Part shown: piece by piece, positions 54,071 to 64,000 of the stretch
Position numbering within the stretch: the first letter of the stretch is position 1
Layout: each line of letters starts with the position of its first letter
Origin: Bathynomus jamesi
Taxonomy: Eukaryota > Arthropoda > Malacostraca > Isopoda > Cirolanidae
Direction: 5' to 3'
Assembly (NCBI GenBank): GCA_023014485.1
Contig: JAJOZX010003304.1
Coordinates: 382,501-446,500, forward strand
Length of the DNA stretch: 64,000 bases
Notes under the pieces: model-generated
What the model was told of the DNA's origin: nothing
Seen by the model: only the letters and a program-made list of their open reading frames with translations
Databases searched by the model: none
Program-made: the position numbers and the translations under genes

Positions 54071-55906
54071 TCACCTTGACATTTATCGACAAGTTGTTAT
54101 TAGGTTAAATCAAGTTAACCCTTCGCCACTATCATTGGGTCAATCCTGACCCTGAGTACATTTGTTTATTTTATCATGGGAAATAATGATAGTAGTTGAG
54201 GGTTAGATTGTTAGTTTTCTAGTTATGTTGTTTTGGTTTTATCAACGAAATCGGGGTAGGACAGAGTGGGAAAGCCGAGAGTGAGAACCTCAAAAAGTAT
54301 TTTCAAATCGGTCTAGTCCCAATTTATGCCATTCTCATTTTTATCCACGGCTTTCCCACTTGGTCCAGGCTAGGTTAACTTAGGTTAGGTTAAATTAAGT
54401 TATGAAATGTTAGCCATTCCCATTTAGCTCTTTTACCGCCAATGGGAGAGACTGTTTTTCAAATCGAGAAACTTCTTAAATGTGAATATTTTTACTTTGT
54501 ATATTTATATTTGCGGACCGCGAATGGGTATGAGTGGGTCCTCTTCGTATATTCCTCGTAAACTTTATTTCGCTTAAAAACCCATACGTACATTCTTCAG
54601 TAGAGCCTATTTTATGGTACATTATTAAGCTATCGTACCCGACAAGAAAATCATGTAATATAAACGGTGAATTCGCTCTTCAACCTAACTGGCTACTGCG
54701 TACCATTTCAATTTTTTTTTATAAGTTTTACACAATAAAGACTGAATGGACCTTTTTGGATCTTTCAGAATGAAAAATTCTCAATCTTTTGTTGTTCTCA
54801 TTTCGGTGATATTCAGTTGAGTGAAAAATTTAATAATACACTTTCGCTGCGTCAAGTGTGTTGCCAAAGACCTATACATATCTTTTCAAAGATATCTACT
54901 CAGTACCCTATGTATGTAGTAGAAATTGGACTGCGCGCCCATTTTATCAACAAATCGCACCAAGATTCAAACCCAGGATTTCTTGAGTAGAAGTCGCGGG
55001 AGCTAACCACTATTCAAAAGGTCCTGGGTTTCGAATTGTGGTGCGGTTAATTTTGCATCATGTAAGAGATGTTTAACTTTTCATACTTCTACTTGAACTA
55101 TGAATGCATCGATTATATATATATATATATTAATTAAATAAGTGTGTGTGTTTCCTATACCAGTTTTCAAAACAAAAAATAGGACACCTCAAACGGTTAC
55201 TTTCCCGGTTTTACTAAACAGATATTTGGCCTACAAGCTAAGATTATTACAGTAGTAATGAGAACAGAAATTACATGGTACGGTAATAATGATGGAAAAA
55301 AAAAAAAGGTTAGTTTCATGTCTAAGTTCTAACCAACAAAGGTAATATTAATAAGTAAGTGACCCTCAAACAGGTTTATGGTCGACTAATTGTGCTGCCA
55401 GGATGCATTTATATTTGTCTACGTAGCTTATAAGGCAGAGAGACCTACTGAAGTCAATAAGTGAAACTTTTAAGTACCCATTCTTACTTACGAGGGCTAT
55501 CAAGTGTAGATTGTAGAACATAATATACTGTAGGTCTATCAAATGCTCGAATGATACTTCAATAGGCCCAATCATCATAATTATAATTCAGTGTAATTAA
55601 TTACATCTTCCGATGAAATTAATTGCAATTGTAATCGCAACTAATTTTTGAGTTTGTGCAACTGTGAAGCAAATATAAATTGCTAATTGTCAGTTCTGTG
55701 TTATAAAAAGTGCCCGAGTTTTAAGATCATCGTGCGTTTGGCAGCCGACTTCCTATCAGCTCCTGAAGATTCGACATCGGTATGAAGTTTTTTTCCTTCG
55801 GCCAGAGAAGCGTCCACTCAGTGACAGGGTTTGAAAAAATGCATGGCCATAAAAAATCAATTACAAAAGGATAAGTAGAACTTAAAATTGTGCCCAATGT
55901 TAAGTA
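54071..55906. other. No gene recognised
   Basis: A short degenerate TTAGGTTAGGTTAAATTA stretch at about 54375-54395 and (TA)n at about 55113-55130. Otherwise no motif. Confidence 0.5.
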
Positions 55907-55965
55907 CAGGGTGAACCACAAAAGGTGTCAAATTGTCTCGGGGCCGCTTTACGTGATTCACCCTG
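55907..55965. mobile_element. 59-bp TA-flanked micro-MITE
   Basis: CAGGGTGAACCACAAAAGG at the left and ACGTGATTCACCCTG at the right, with TA on both sides. Probably a deletion relic of a mariner element. Confidence 0.6.
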
Positions 55966-56171
55966 TACTTCCAAATAAAAAAGTGAACCTTAGGAGAGGA
56001 TGCATTTTTTTCTTTACCATGAAATGTAATTGTACTTCAATCTGGTTGTAATTGCAATGGAGCTGTTGGGATGTAACTATAACTACATTTGCATGTAAAC
56101 GACCCTCCCAACCAAGTTTGGCGTATTTTAGAGAACCTTCTCATCTCTGGCCCATTTGAAGTTTCGTTGTA

Positions 56172-56256
56172 CAGCGTGTCCCATAAGTCCCTTTACCCTA
56201 ACCCTATTCTAGTAGGAAAATGTTCACAAGGGTAAAGGAGCTTATGGGGCACCCTG
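56172..56256. mobile_element. 85-bp TA-flanked mariner MITE
   Basis: CAGCGTGTCCCATAAGTCCC-TTTACCC and the inverse GGGTAAAGGAGCTTATGGGG-CACCCTG form almost the whole element, with TA on both sides. CTATTCTAGTAGGAAAATG in the middle is shared with the fragment at 18952. Confidence 0.75.
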
Positions 56257-59200
56257 TAGTGTGTCTGCTAATAGCAAAACTCGCTGCCTAAAATTATTAT
56301 TATTAGCTTACTTAAGATCCTGAGGGGCTGATTCGGACTATCTCGAAAGATGCACCATTTCACTCAAAAGACAAGACACCAGTCACCAGCCTACTGGTCT
56401 CCCGAAGTAGTTGGTATTTGTAAGCGTAAAAGTACTTACTTAAAACACACCGTCTGTACAAAGGTGGATGTATCAAACTGAAGGAGCCTCATTATCTTTT
56501 GAGCTTTACAAATTCATTTCCACAATTAGATTATTGCACCAATCATCCAGTTTCTATGCCTATTTTCAGGCACTGACCATTGAATTCCTTGGCAATATTG
56601 AAGATTTAAAAGTAACAAAAACACTTCATTAAAGCCGCGAACGCTGTTTTAAAAGTTTGGTAACTAGAGACGTCAAGATTAGTTGCCTACTACAATAGGG
56701 TGATGGTAAAGGGGGCACAGGGACTTATGGTGCACCCTGTAACTTGTAAGGCATAGGCACGACGTAGTAGCCTTTTTTCTTCTAGCGAATTTTTACTTTT
56801 ATATAATTATTTTTATGTGTGGCTCCCCACCAGCCTATAGTAGTAAAGGAATATTATCATATGCACATAATTATGAAGGACCAACCTGGATTTAAAGGTT
56901 TCGGATCATTATTTCTATTTATAAGATTAGGATCTCCCAATAGGCCTAACACTGTAAACAGGTTTACAAGTCTATTACACTTTGTGTCTCATCGTACAAA
57001 GTAAGAAAAACTGACTCACAAATATTAAAAATAAGCCTCCAACTGTCTAGCCTTCAGCTGGGTTTGGGTTAATCAAAGGTTTCAATGTGCAAAATGGTCA
57101 AGCTGAGCTTCAGTCTAGACAGGAGCTCACAAACTTAAGAATGTGTGTATGTGTGTGTGTGTGTGCGTGCGTGTGTACTACGTTAGTTAAAACTACAAAT
57201 TCCATTATATCCTTATTCCTTAACTCTATCATAATAAACATAGGTCGTCAGTAGCCTACACTTTCCATAACCCTCTGCTGTGCTACCCTATACGCAAATA
57301 TAATTCAAATTATCTTTAAAATTCAACCCTGCTAATTCTAAGGTTTGATAAAACTCAAAATTTACCTTGCGACACTTTGAAGATGTCTTCAAATAGGCTT
57401 TCGTGATACTTTTCCAATCAAATGGCCCAAGCCTGATTTTCACTACAGTAGATTTAAGCTTTGATAACAAGGCCTAAAAATAACACTAACATGGCTGGAC
57501 TATCGTAATGTTCTTGGTTAATTTTGCACTATATTGTTACTAGTATTAGGCCAAGTGTTAAAAGTAATTTTAAAGTAAAATATAAGGCTTTGGAATCGAT
57601 TCAAATTGTACGGTAGCCTACCTTGAACAATTACTAGGTTCTAGTAAACTCACTGTTAATAGTCCTCACGGGCCTTGAAAAACGTTTATAAAAGGCGAAG
57701 GTTTTATATTTACGTCCAAGTCCATTTTAAGGCCTGAGGGCTGATGGTTTCAAACACCCAAGTCACTGTGAAATCGGTTCTCAGATGAAGGATAAAGGCA
57801 GTTTTTGCTTGGCCTATAGTAAAGATTGCAATTCAATTTCTGGCGAGGGCAGTGCTAACAGGGCGACTCGTTATGGCTTACTTAAATTTAAATAACCTAA
57901 TGACTTTAAAAACAAAGTTCTGAAGAATACTGTCATAACCATTTTCAAGAAGGTAGGTCTACACGATTGGCTAAATATTTTGGCTCACAAAACTCAAACC
58001 TGTCAGAAGAGATAATACATAATATTAATTTCAACTTTAATTTCAAGACATCTGGGGGTGTTAAACGGTTGTAGGCTCTAGGTTTAGACAATGATCATAT
58101 GTCATTTCGGCTCAGTGTTCTAAATGGGACAAATCTAACCTTACTGGACTCAAAATTATTGTTCACCATCCTACGCCTAATCTTCTGTTTATTTCCCTAT
58201 TACGTTGACGCACATCCAGACACGTGTTACTAGGGCCTATCACAAATCTATTTTAGGAAAGTTTAGTAGACCTATCCTAGCCTGAGACTTTAATTATGCT
58301 TTATGTCAGAACGTTATAAGCAAAACTTAGGATACACTAAAATACTGTTCATTTATTTATACATAGGCTACAGCCATACGGCCTAAGGCCTACAGCCAAT
58401 TCAATTGACTGAATGGGTAAAAGTATCGTAATTTAAGTTAAAACTGTTTTAATGTCTGTTGACGCAAAAGCTGTAACCAGACATAATTAGCCTATTTGGC
58501 TCGACCCTACGGTAGGCCTTCGCCTAACCACGATATAAAACGCATTAGGTCCTATATAGCCTCTCTCTCTTAATGGGCGATAGCTTAGGCCTAAAAAAAA
58601 ACCTGTTGTCGGGGGTGGTAATGGAATAAACTTCAAATACATTATTAATAGGTTTAGCAGAGTTAAGTACAAGTCAATGTAGAGTAATAGACTACAATCT
58701 TAATACTAAACTTGCTATAGTAGGCAAGTTTAATATTGACTCATTTACAGGTTTAAGAACGACTACGAAATTACGATCAGCTGTTCAGTACGTAAGAGGA
58801 AATACATTTAATTCTAAAACGTTGTGAAGGAGACTTTTTAACAGAAACTTTTAGCCAATACTGTCAGTTTTCAAAAATATTCAACTTGAGCTTAGGACTG
58901 AGGTTAGTCGAAACTAATGTTGAGAAAAAAGTTAACAGGGCCTAAACAAAGTTAAAAAGAGCAGTATATTTAAGAGATATTTTACTCTCGTCCTAAGATA
59001 AAAAAAAAAAAAAGGGTGGGAGGAGTGAGCTGGGACAAAAACTAAAAGTTAACGTTTTTAAACAGATATTTAAAAATAAATAACAGTCCAATATTCAAGA
59101 TGGGTGAAGTGAAACTTCAAAGAACATACGCGAGCACATCCTCACTCCACGACTGAACGATACAACACTGTTCCTGCACTCTAAGTTTCTGACTGCTTCA

Positions 59201-60374
59201 CATTTAACTCGAGTTGCCAATCGTCTACTTCTTGCAATCTGTGGCTTGTATCCATGCGTGGACTCATAGGCACTGCGTCGCAGTTCTGTTATTGAACAAA
59301 GGAGTAATACACACAAGTCAATCTTTTAAAATTTTGCTTTATAGACGTCTCTAATGAATAAAAACAGTTAATACGCAAAATTTAATATGTCCACGGCCAC
59401 TGAGCGATATCGAATAAAGTTAAAAAACTTTAGTCTGCATTCATTCCTTTGTGTGGTTTATATCAGTGCCAAAAGATGTTAAAAATGTAAGAAATAAAAT
59501 GAAATAAAATAAAATAAAATAGTAATAGCAAAACAAAACTAGGAAGTTTTGCTAGCAATAGCAATTAATTAGCATTTATCATTTTTAGCCTATTAGTTAT
59601 TTTTTATTCTTGTATTATGGATTGTCTAGAAATATTTTTAATTTAAATGAAAGTTAAACTGTTATCTATTTTAGAAGGATATATAATTTTATTTTTGAAG
59701 GATAAACGTTACTTTCTTTTGATAAGAATTTGTAGTTTGATAAGATTTTTAAACAAAATCACCACTGCCACTGCCCTCATTTTACCACACACAAACACAC
59801 ACACACGTACACAAAACAAACGAATCTAATTTTTGATCACGATTTCCTATGCAGTTGTGTAATTTTTGTATAAATAATTTTTTTAAATTTGTTTTCCCTC
59901 ATATCTTCGTGAGCAAAGATTTGATAAGACAACCAACAAAATAACAGGATATTTAACAGACTTTTTATTTCTTTGTTAATGTGCCTCTACAACATTCAAA
60001 TTGAAGAGTAAACTACGAAAAAGAGACCTCAAAATATCTAAGTAAATGACTATAAACAAAAAAAAAAAATTATTTAATAATGAACAGTCCCGGCCAGTAC
60101 CTCGTAGTGACACTACTGATATCTTAATTAACCTAATATAACCTAACCTGGCCTGATTCTAATCTATAAAACAAATGATCGATAATAACTCAAAAGTTAT
60201 TCTAAAATAATTTTTTATGCAGGAAGGAGAGACCAAGGGCGAACGCCCCCCAAAATGCCCCCCCCCCCCACCTACAAGAATAAGAAGAGCCAAAACCAAG
60301 GTCCAAAGTTTTTGAGATGCCTGGGCTGGGCACTCTGCGTTGGAAAGATTGGAGGTCAAAGACAGGGTTGTTTA
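56257..60374. other. No gene recognised; one solo mariner end
   Basis: A right-end fragment of the 56172 family (GGGACTTATGGTGCACCCTG then TA) is at about 56720-56741. (GT)n lies at about 57148-57176, an (AAAAT)n-like run at 59493-59520 and a short (CA)n near 59791-59806. AGGCCTA-rich DNA lies around 58370-58590. A C-run occurs near 60259-60268. I see no protein family motif in these 4 kb. Confidence 0.5.
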
Positions 60375-60569
60375 ACCTCCTTCGTAACGCAAAGGTCACG
60401 TTACTGAGGGGACATACAGCTTTACGTAGGATCCAAACCATCTGAAGGTAGTTATATCATCTGAACACAAAGGATGGTCACCCATCAAACTACTGAACAG
60501 ACTCAACGGCGCTCAACATCGCTGATCTAACAGAATGAGGTGTCGCAACAAGGTCACGATGTAGCCCTT
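60375..60569 (-). mobile_element. 5S rRNA-derived SINE, copy 2
   Basis: The minus strand reads CTGTTAGATCAGCGATGTTG then AGCGCCGTTGAGTC, then CAGTAGTTTGATGGGTGACC. This parallels the 5S segment TTAGATCACCGAAGTTAAGC...GTACTTGGATGGGTGACC. The body continues TGTGTTCAGATGATATAACT and GGTTTGGATCCTACGTAAAG. Homologous to 17080-17236. Confidence 0.6.
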
Positions 60570-60862
60570 ATTCTAAATTATTTACAAAGTTTTTCTGTCT
60601 TTTCATTTAATAATGTTCTGCGCAAGTACCTAACCTCATTAGTGTATCTTCCGATTCTGCTATGCGCGTATTCCTTTCAAACTTTTTGATGATCTACTCA
60701 TTCACACATCCTCATTCAATAATCAGAATATTCTTTCAAGCAAATCTTTTCTTTTCAATTGTACAACTTTTAAGATAATCCCATAAGGGAATATCTTAAA
60801 AAGTTATAATCGAAAGATTCCCTTCATTCTCATTTGTCATTCTTTTTCGAATAAATGATGTA

Positions 60863-61285
60863 CAGGGTGTCCACAATGTCTTGTCACCCCAGTAAAATAC
60901 AAAGTGATTTTTGTTTTTCTTTCAAACCCATTTGAAATCTGTGACAGCAGCAACAATACGATTGAACAACGCATATTGGTTAGCATCTAGGTCCACGAGC
61001 GACCACGTAATGGTAAAACCATTGAAAATATTTGTGCAGACTTCCAGGACCGATTCAATCGTGCAGCTCCTCCAAAAAGGAGCTGCACGATTGAATCGGT
61101 CCTGGAAGTCTGCACGAATATTTTCAATGGTTTTGCCAATACGTGGTCGCTCGTGGATCCAGGTACTGGTCAGTATGCGTTGTTCAATCGTATAGTTGTT
61201 GCTATCACACATTTCAAATGGGACAGAGAGAAAAGCGAAAATCACTTTGTATTTTACTGGGGGACAAGACATTGTGGACACCCTA
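60863..61285. mobile_element. Palindromic mariner MITE, both arms encode transposase HTH
   Basis: The arms are about 205-210 bp and meet near 61073 (AGCTCCT...AGGAGCT). Outer ends are CAGGGTGTCCACAATGTCTT and inverse AAGACATTGTGGACACCCTA, with TA flanks. Each arm, read inward, encodes the same transposase N-terminus: NN(T/Y)TIEQRIL, HERPR(I/N)GKTIENI and ADFQDRFNRAAP. That is the helix-turn-helix start of a mariner-type transposase (DUF4817-like). The right arm is on the minus strand (61299-60922 frame), the left arm on the plus strand. No catalytic domain remains. Confidence 0.75.
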
Positions 61286-61412
61286 TACAACTCATCCAAC
61301 TAAACTAAGCAGATAATGTCATAGAAGGCTGATTGGTTGGTTTAGCGTTTATCGCAAGATAATGGACTGAGAAAAAGCTCGTGTATATATATATATATAT
61401 ATATATATTATA

Positions 61413-61636
61413 CACGGTGAACCAAAAGTAGGTGGACAGTAGGTTGAATACGGTTTGTGTTATATTATATTATAACTATGGTGTTCATTATAACTATGGT
61501 GTTTGTGTTTTATTATATTAAATATTATAACTAAATTTATTTAAATTTTATTTTGTATTATAGTATACAAAAAAATTAAATATGTATTCTCAAAATAAAC
61601 GTTATCATTTACTGTCCACCTACATTTGGTTCACCC
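61413..61636. mobile_element. 224-bp mariner-type MITE, copy 2
   Basis: An inverted copy of 17371-17594: CACGGTGAACCAAAAGTAGG at the left and CCACCTACATTTGGTTCACC at the right. The internal duplication CTATGGTGTT(C/T) is conserved. (TA)n lies on both sides. Confidence 0.85.
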
Positions 61637-62138
61637 TATATATATATATATATATATATATTATTCTTAACCTTTTACTTAACGATGTCATAAGAACCGC
61701 GAATTAAGTACAATATAAACAAAATGATTCATCGACAAGATGTTCTAAGTTACAATGCACAGGAGGTCAAATGTTTAATGCAACCGCTGTATTCAACATT
61801 TTACCTTCACAAAACATTTAAAATATGCGTTGTATTACGATGCAGTGTTTGAATGTTTTGTATGGGTATAGGCGAATAACGTTTGATATCAGTTGAAAGT
61901 TTGATAGAGTTTTATAGTTGGCATTAACTGCCTGAAGAACTATTTAAAGATCATAAAAATTGACACACAAAATATTTATAATAGGAATCACACCATAACT
62001 GTTTAACGTGTTCATACTGACGGAGGGACGGCGAGAGTGGTGAAGGAATAAGTTACATGAATATATTTTTAGTGGAAAAATAAACGTCATATTTAGTTCA
62101 CAGTGCTTAAATAATGTTACGCAACTCATCTCTGTGAT
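61637..62138. other. No gene recognised
   Basis: A (TA)n to about 61661, then unassigned AT-rich DNA. Confidence 0.5.
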
Positions 62139-62336
62139 CACCTGAAGATCAGGGCCCCCCAACCTTCTTTAGTTAACTTTATAAGGCTAACTAACGGAAA
62201 TATCACGATCTATCCTAACCAATCGTCAAGGGCGTACGGTTGACCTAACGATTGGTTAGGTTAGGTCGTGATATTTTCGTTAGTTAGCCTTATAAGACTA
62301 ACTAAAGAAGGCTGGGGGCCCTGATCTTCAAGTGAT
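62139..62336. mobile_element. GGATCACC MITE, copy 2 (full foldback)
   Basis: Arms of about 95 bp. Left TGATCACCTGAAGATCAGGG, CTTTATAAGGCTAACTAACG; right CGTTAGTTAGCCTTATAAGA, CCCTGATCTTCAAGTGATCC. The centre has CAAGGGCGTACGGTTGACCT and GGTTAGGTTAGGTCG, the passenger module. Same family as 32745-32928. Confidence 0.75.
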
Positions 62337-62603
62337 CCCATCTCTGTAAAATATGGGGAAAACAAAGCGTAAAGTTTTTACTGAATACGCGAGAATATCT
62401 AAAATACAACCGACATCAGAAGAATCAAAGTACATGAATTTCAACAGTGTAGAACTAAATATAATCCGCTAAAAGTATGAAGGTAAGCGATTACTGCATT
62501 ATGTATAATTTTAGTGCAGTACGTAAAAATTTTATTGGTTTTGGTCTTCTTGGCAGCAGGACTTTTAAGCTACAGTACATTTTTCTAGCACACCATCATT
62601 TCC

Positions 62604-62604
<1 letters not shown>

Positions 62605-62664
<60 letters not shown>
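62605..62664. repeat. (TA)n tract
   Basis: About 30 uninterrupted TA units, ending exactly at the head-to-head pair that begins GATGCAAATCC. Confidence 0.9.
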
Positions 62665-62668
<4 letters not shown>

Positions 62669-62820
62669 CAAATCCACAAGGAAAAATAAAACTGATTCCA
62701 AGGTCTTTTGTATATTCAGAAGTACACCTCGTCAGGGAAATGAGTATTTCCTGACGAGGTGTACTTCTGAATATACAAAAGACCTTGGAATCAGTTTCCT
62801 TTTTCCTTGTGGTTTGCACC
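62665..62820. repeat. Head-to-head pair of Penelope-like terminal fragments
   Basis: Arms of about 76 bp separated by GAGT. The right arm reads TTTCCTGACGAGGTGTACTT, then GAATATACAAAAGACCTTGG and TTTCCTTTTTCCTTGTGGTT. The left arm is its inverse. Same family as 28107-28238. CTGACGA...(A)AAAGACC sits where CTGATGA...GAAA would be in an intact hammerhead core. Confidence 0.65.
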
Positions 62821-63067
62821 ATTTATTTATTTCACATGTTTAATTGTGAAGGGATGCATGATGGGTCGTGATAAGGTCTTTAAGCTATAAAAGGGCTAAA
62901 ATTATTTATTATGTGACAATACAAGGACAATTTTCTTGCTACATGAAAAAAACAAATGACTGTCGATGAATATTGACCTTAAAAGGTCGGAGAGATCGAA
63001 CAAACACGTGCAAAAGACGAGGCGAGAGGAAGACCTCTAAGTTCAGGCTCTGAATATAGAGTATATA
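62821..63067. other. No gene recognised
   Basis: Unassigned sequence between the inverted pair and the mariner end at 63068. Confidence 0.5.
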
Positions 63068-63122
63068 CAGGGTGGGCCATAAGTCCCAATCGGTTATAAT
63101 TAAAGCGAAAATCCATCTAGCG
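63068..63122. mobile_element. Solo mariner end, broken by hAT MITE
   Basis: CAGGGTGGGCCATAAGTCCC preceded by TA resembles the ends at 11752 and 52779. No matching right end is visible before the window ends. The hAT MITE at 63123 may have inserted into this element. Confidence 0.55.
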
Positions 63123-63716
63123 CAGTGGTTCTAACCTTTTTATCATTGTTACCCGTACAGCTATCCAGGGAAATTAGGATTACCCCATCACGAAAAATGG
63201 TAAAAATAACGACAAAAGATGATCTGAGGAATGGTTCATTTAATAAAACTGAACAAATATTGGACCTAGTATGTTTCATGGACTGCTCTCGATTTTCCTA
63301 CGAAATTGCAAACAAGGGTTTACTTGAGAAACGAAACCTAACCTAACCTAACCTAACCTAGTTTCTTATACTATTGTTTTTTGCAAGATATCGCACTAAT
63401 TCTTGTCATTTTTTGTGAATTTGTATGGCGTAAGCGCCACACACACCAGCTCGGACTTATTCAAAAAGATGTTGGAGTGTATTGCGTCGTTTCAGTAAAT
63501 AAATTTATTCAATATCCAATAACATTTTTCTTTATCATTTCTCAAGAAAACCGATTGCAGAAACAAAATCAGGGTCATCGACTGCCCTTGTTTGCAATTT
63601 CGTAGGAAAATCAAGAGCAGTCCATGAAACATACTAGTCCCCAAATATTTATGACTGTAACTTCACTGTAACCCCTCCGAAAAAGGCAGAATTACTCCCC
63701 AAGTTAAGAACCACTG
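63123..63716. mobile_element. hAT-type MITE with exact 8-bp TSD
   Basis: The left end CAGTGGTTCTAACCTTTTTA is inverted at the right as AGTTAAGAACCACTG. It is flanked by exact ATCTAGCG repeats (63115-63122 and 63717-63724). CAG-type ends and 8-bp TSD are diagnostic of hAT elements. Inside is a second inverted pair: ATGTTTCATGGACTGCTCTC at about 63269 and GAGCAGTCCATGAAACAT at about 63616, plus CCTACGAAATTGCAAACAAG and its inverse. A (CCTAA)n stretch lies at 63338-63360. No transposase. Confidence 0.85.
63338..63360. repeat. Short interstitial (CCTAA)n, telomere-type
   Basis: About four to five perfect CCTAA units (TTAGG on the other strand), the canonical arthropod telomere unit, inside the hAT MITE. 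Confidence 0.8.
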
Positions 63717-63724
63717 ATCTAGCG

Positions 63725-64000
63725 GATTTAAAAAAAAAATGGAAGAAAATATTGATCGAGATGGTTATATTTCCCACTTTGAATAATTAATAAATATTTC
63801 TAACCTTATTATAAACTTTTTACTTTGATATTTTATTTATTTTTTTTGTATTTTCATTTTAATTATAGCTGATTGGCACTTCTGGACCACTCTGTACTTT
63901 TGCAGACCACCTGACCTTACAATTTAAAATCTACTACGTTTGACAAATTCTCCTACTCATTTGACTCGAAAATGATATGATTTAGAAATTAGTGGAAAAG
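63725..64000. other. No gene recognised
   Basis: An A-run near 63729-63739 and AT-rich sequence to the window end. Confidence 0.5.

Overview
This window looks like AT-rich, intergenic or deeply intronic DNA from an invertebrate, most likely an arthropod and possibly a decapod crustacean. The pointers are indirect: short interstitial TTAGG-type arrays, very dense (TA)n, (GA)n and (CA)n microsatellites, and a mixed load of Tc1/mariner, hAT, Merlin, pogo, Helitron, Penelope-like, LINE and SINE sequences. I see no operons, no intact long host gene, no rRNA array and no canonical tRNA gene. Almost every protein signal is a broken transposable-element gene. The one possible host exon is a short minus-strand segment near 13.4-13.55 kb with a transmembrane helix, a splice donor and CpG-rich upstream DNA.

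Layout. 0-8 kb: a Penelope-like 3' end, a foldback element full of TTTCATGAAA palindromes, a Merlin element with transposase remnants, a mariner deletion derivative and several hAT-like MITEs. 8-12.2 kb: a mariner split by a LINE with a recognisable 9-bp target-site duplication, then a LINE (family A) itself interrupted by a second LINE (family B), then a miniature mariner. 12-20 kb: the candidate host exon, a dimeric tRNA SINE, a head-to-head palindrome, a 5S-like SINE, a 224-bp mariner MITE and other repeats. 20-26 kb: a small Helitron with a G-rich minisatellite, a second mariner deletion copy, and the most striking object, a 3.45-kb DNA transposon (22280-25732). It has about 323-bp terminal inverted repeats, an 8-bp TSD and a frameshifted RNase H-like transposase that I read as a divergent hAT relative. 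26-37 kb: sparse DNA with a second Merlin transposase, two more dimeric SINEs and a LINE A fragment. 37-46 kb: a long LINE A pseudogene, a pogo/Tigger derivative, hAT-like MITEs and LINE B with an internal duplication. 46-53 kb: an inverted tRNA-SINE pair, a Penelope-like element in inverted-repeat arrangement, a Tc1 pseudogene and mariner MITEs. 53-60 kb: mostly nothing recognisable, with a GC-rich patch. 60-64 kb: a 5S-like SINE, a mariner palindrome whose two arms both carry a transposase N-terminus, copy 2 of the 224-bp MITE, and a hAT MITE with an exact 8-bp TSD inserted beside a mariner end.

Two themes recur. First, (TA)n tracts sit exactly at the 3' tails of LINE A, Penelope-like and SINE copies and around TA-targeting mariner elements, so much of the microsatellite landscape is probably produced or used by mobile elements. 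Second, short sequences with a CTGANGA...GAAA arrangement (the hammerhead ribozyme core pattern, known from Penelope-like elements) repeatedly occur in head-to-head inverted pairs. All family assignments were made by eye from motifs; no database search was run.
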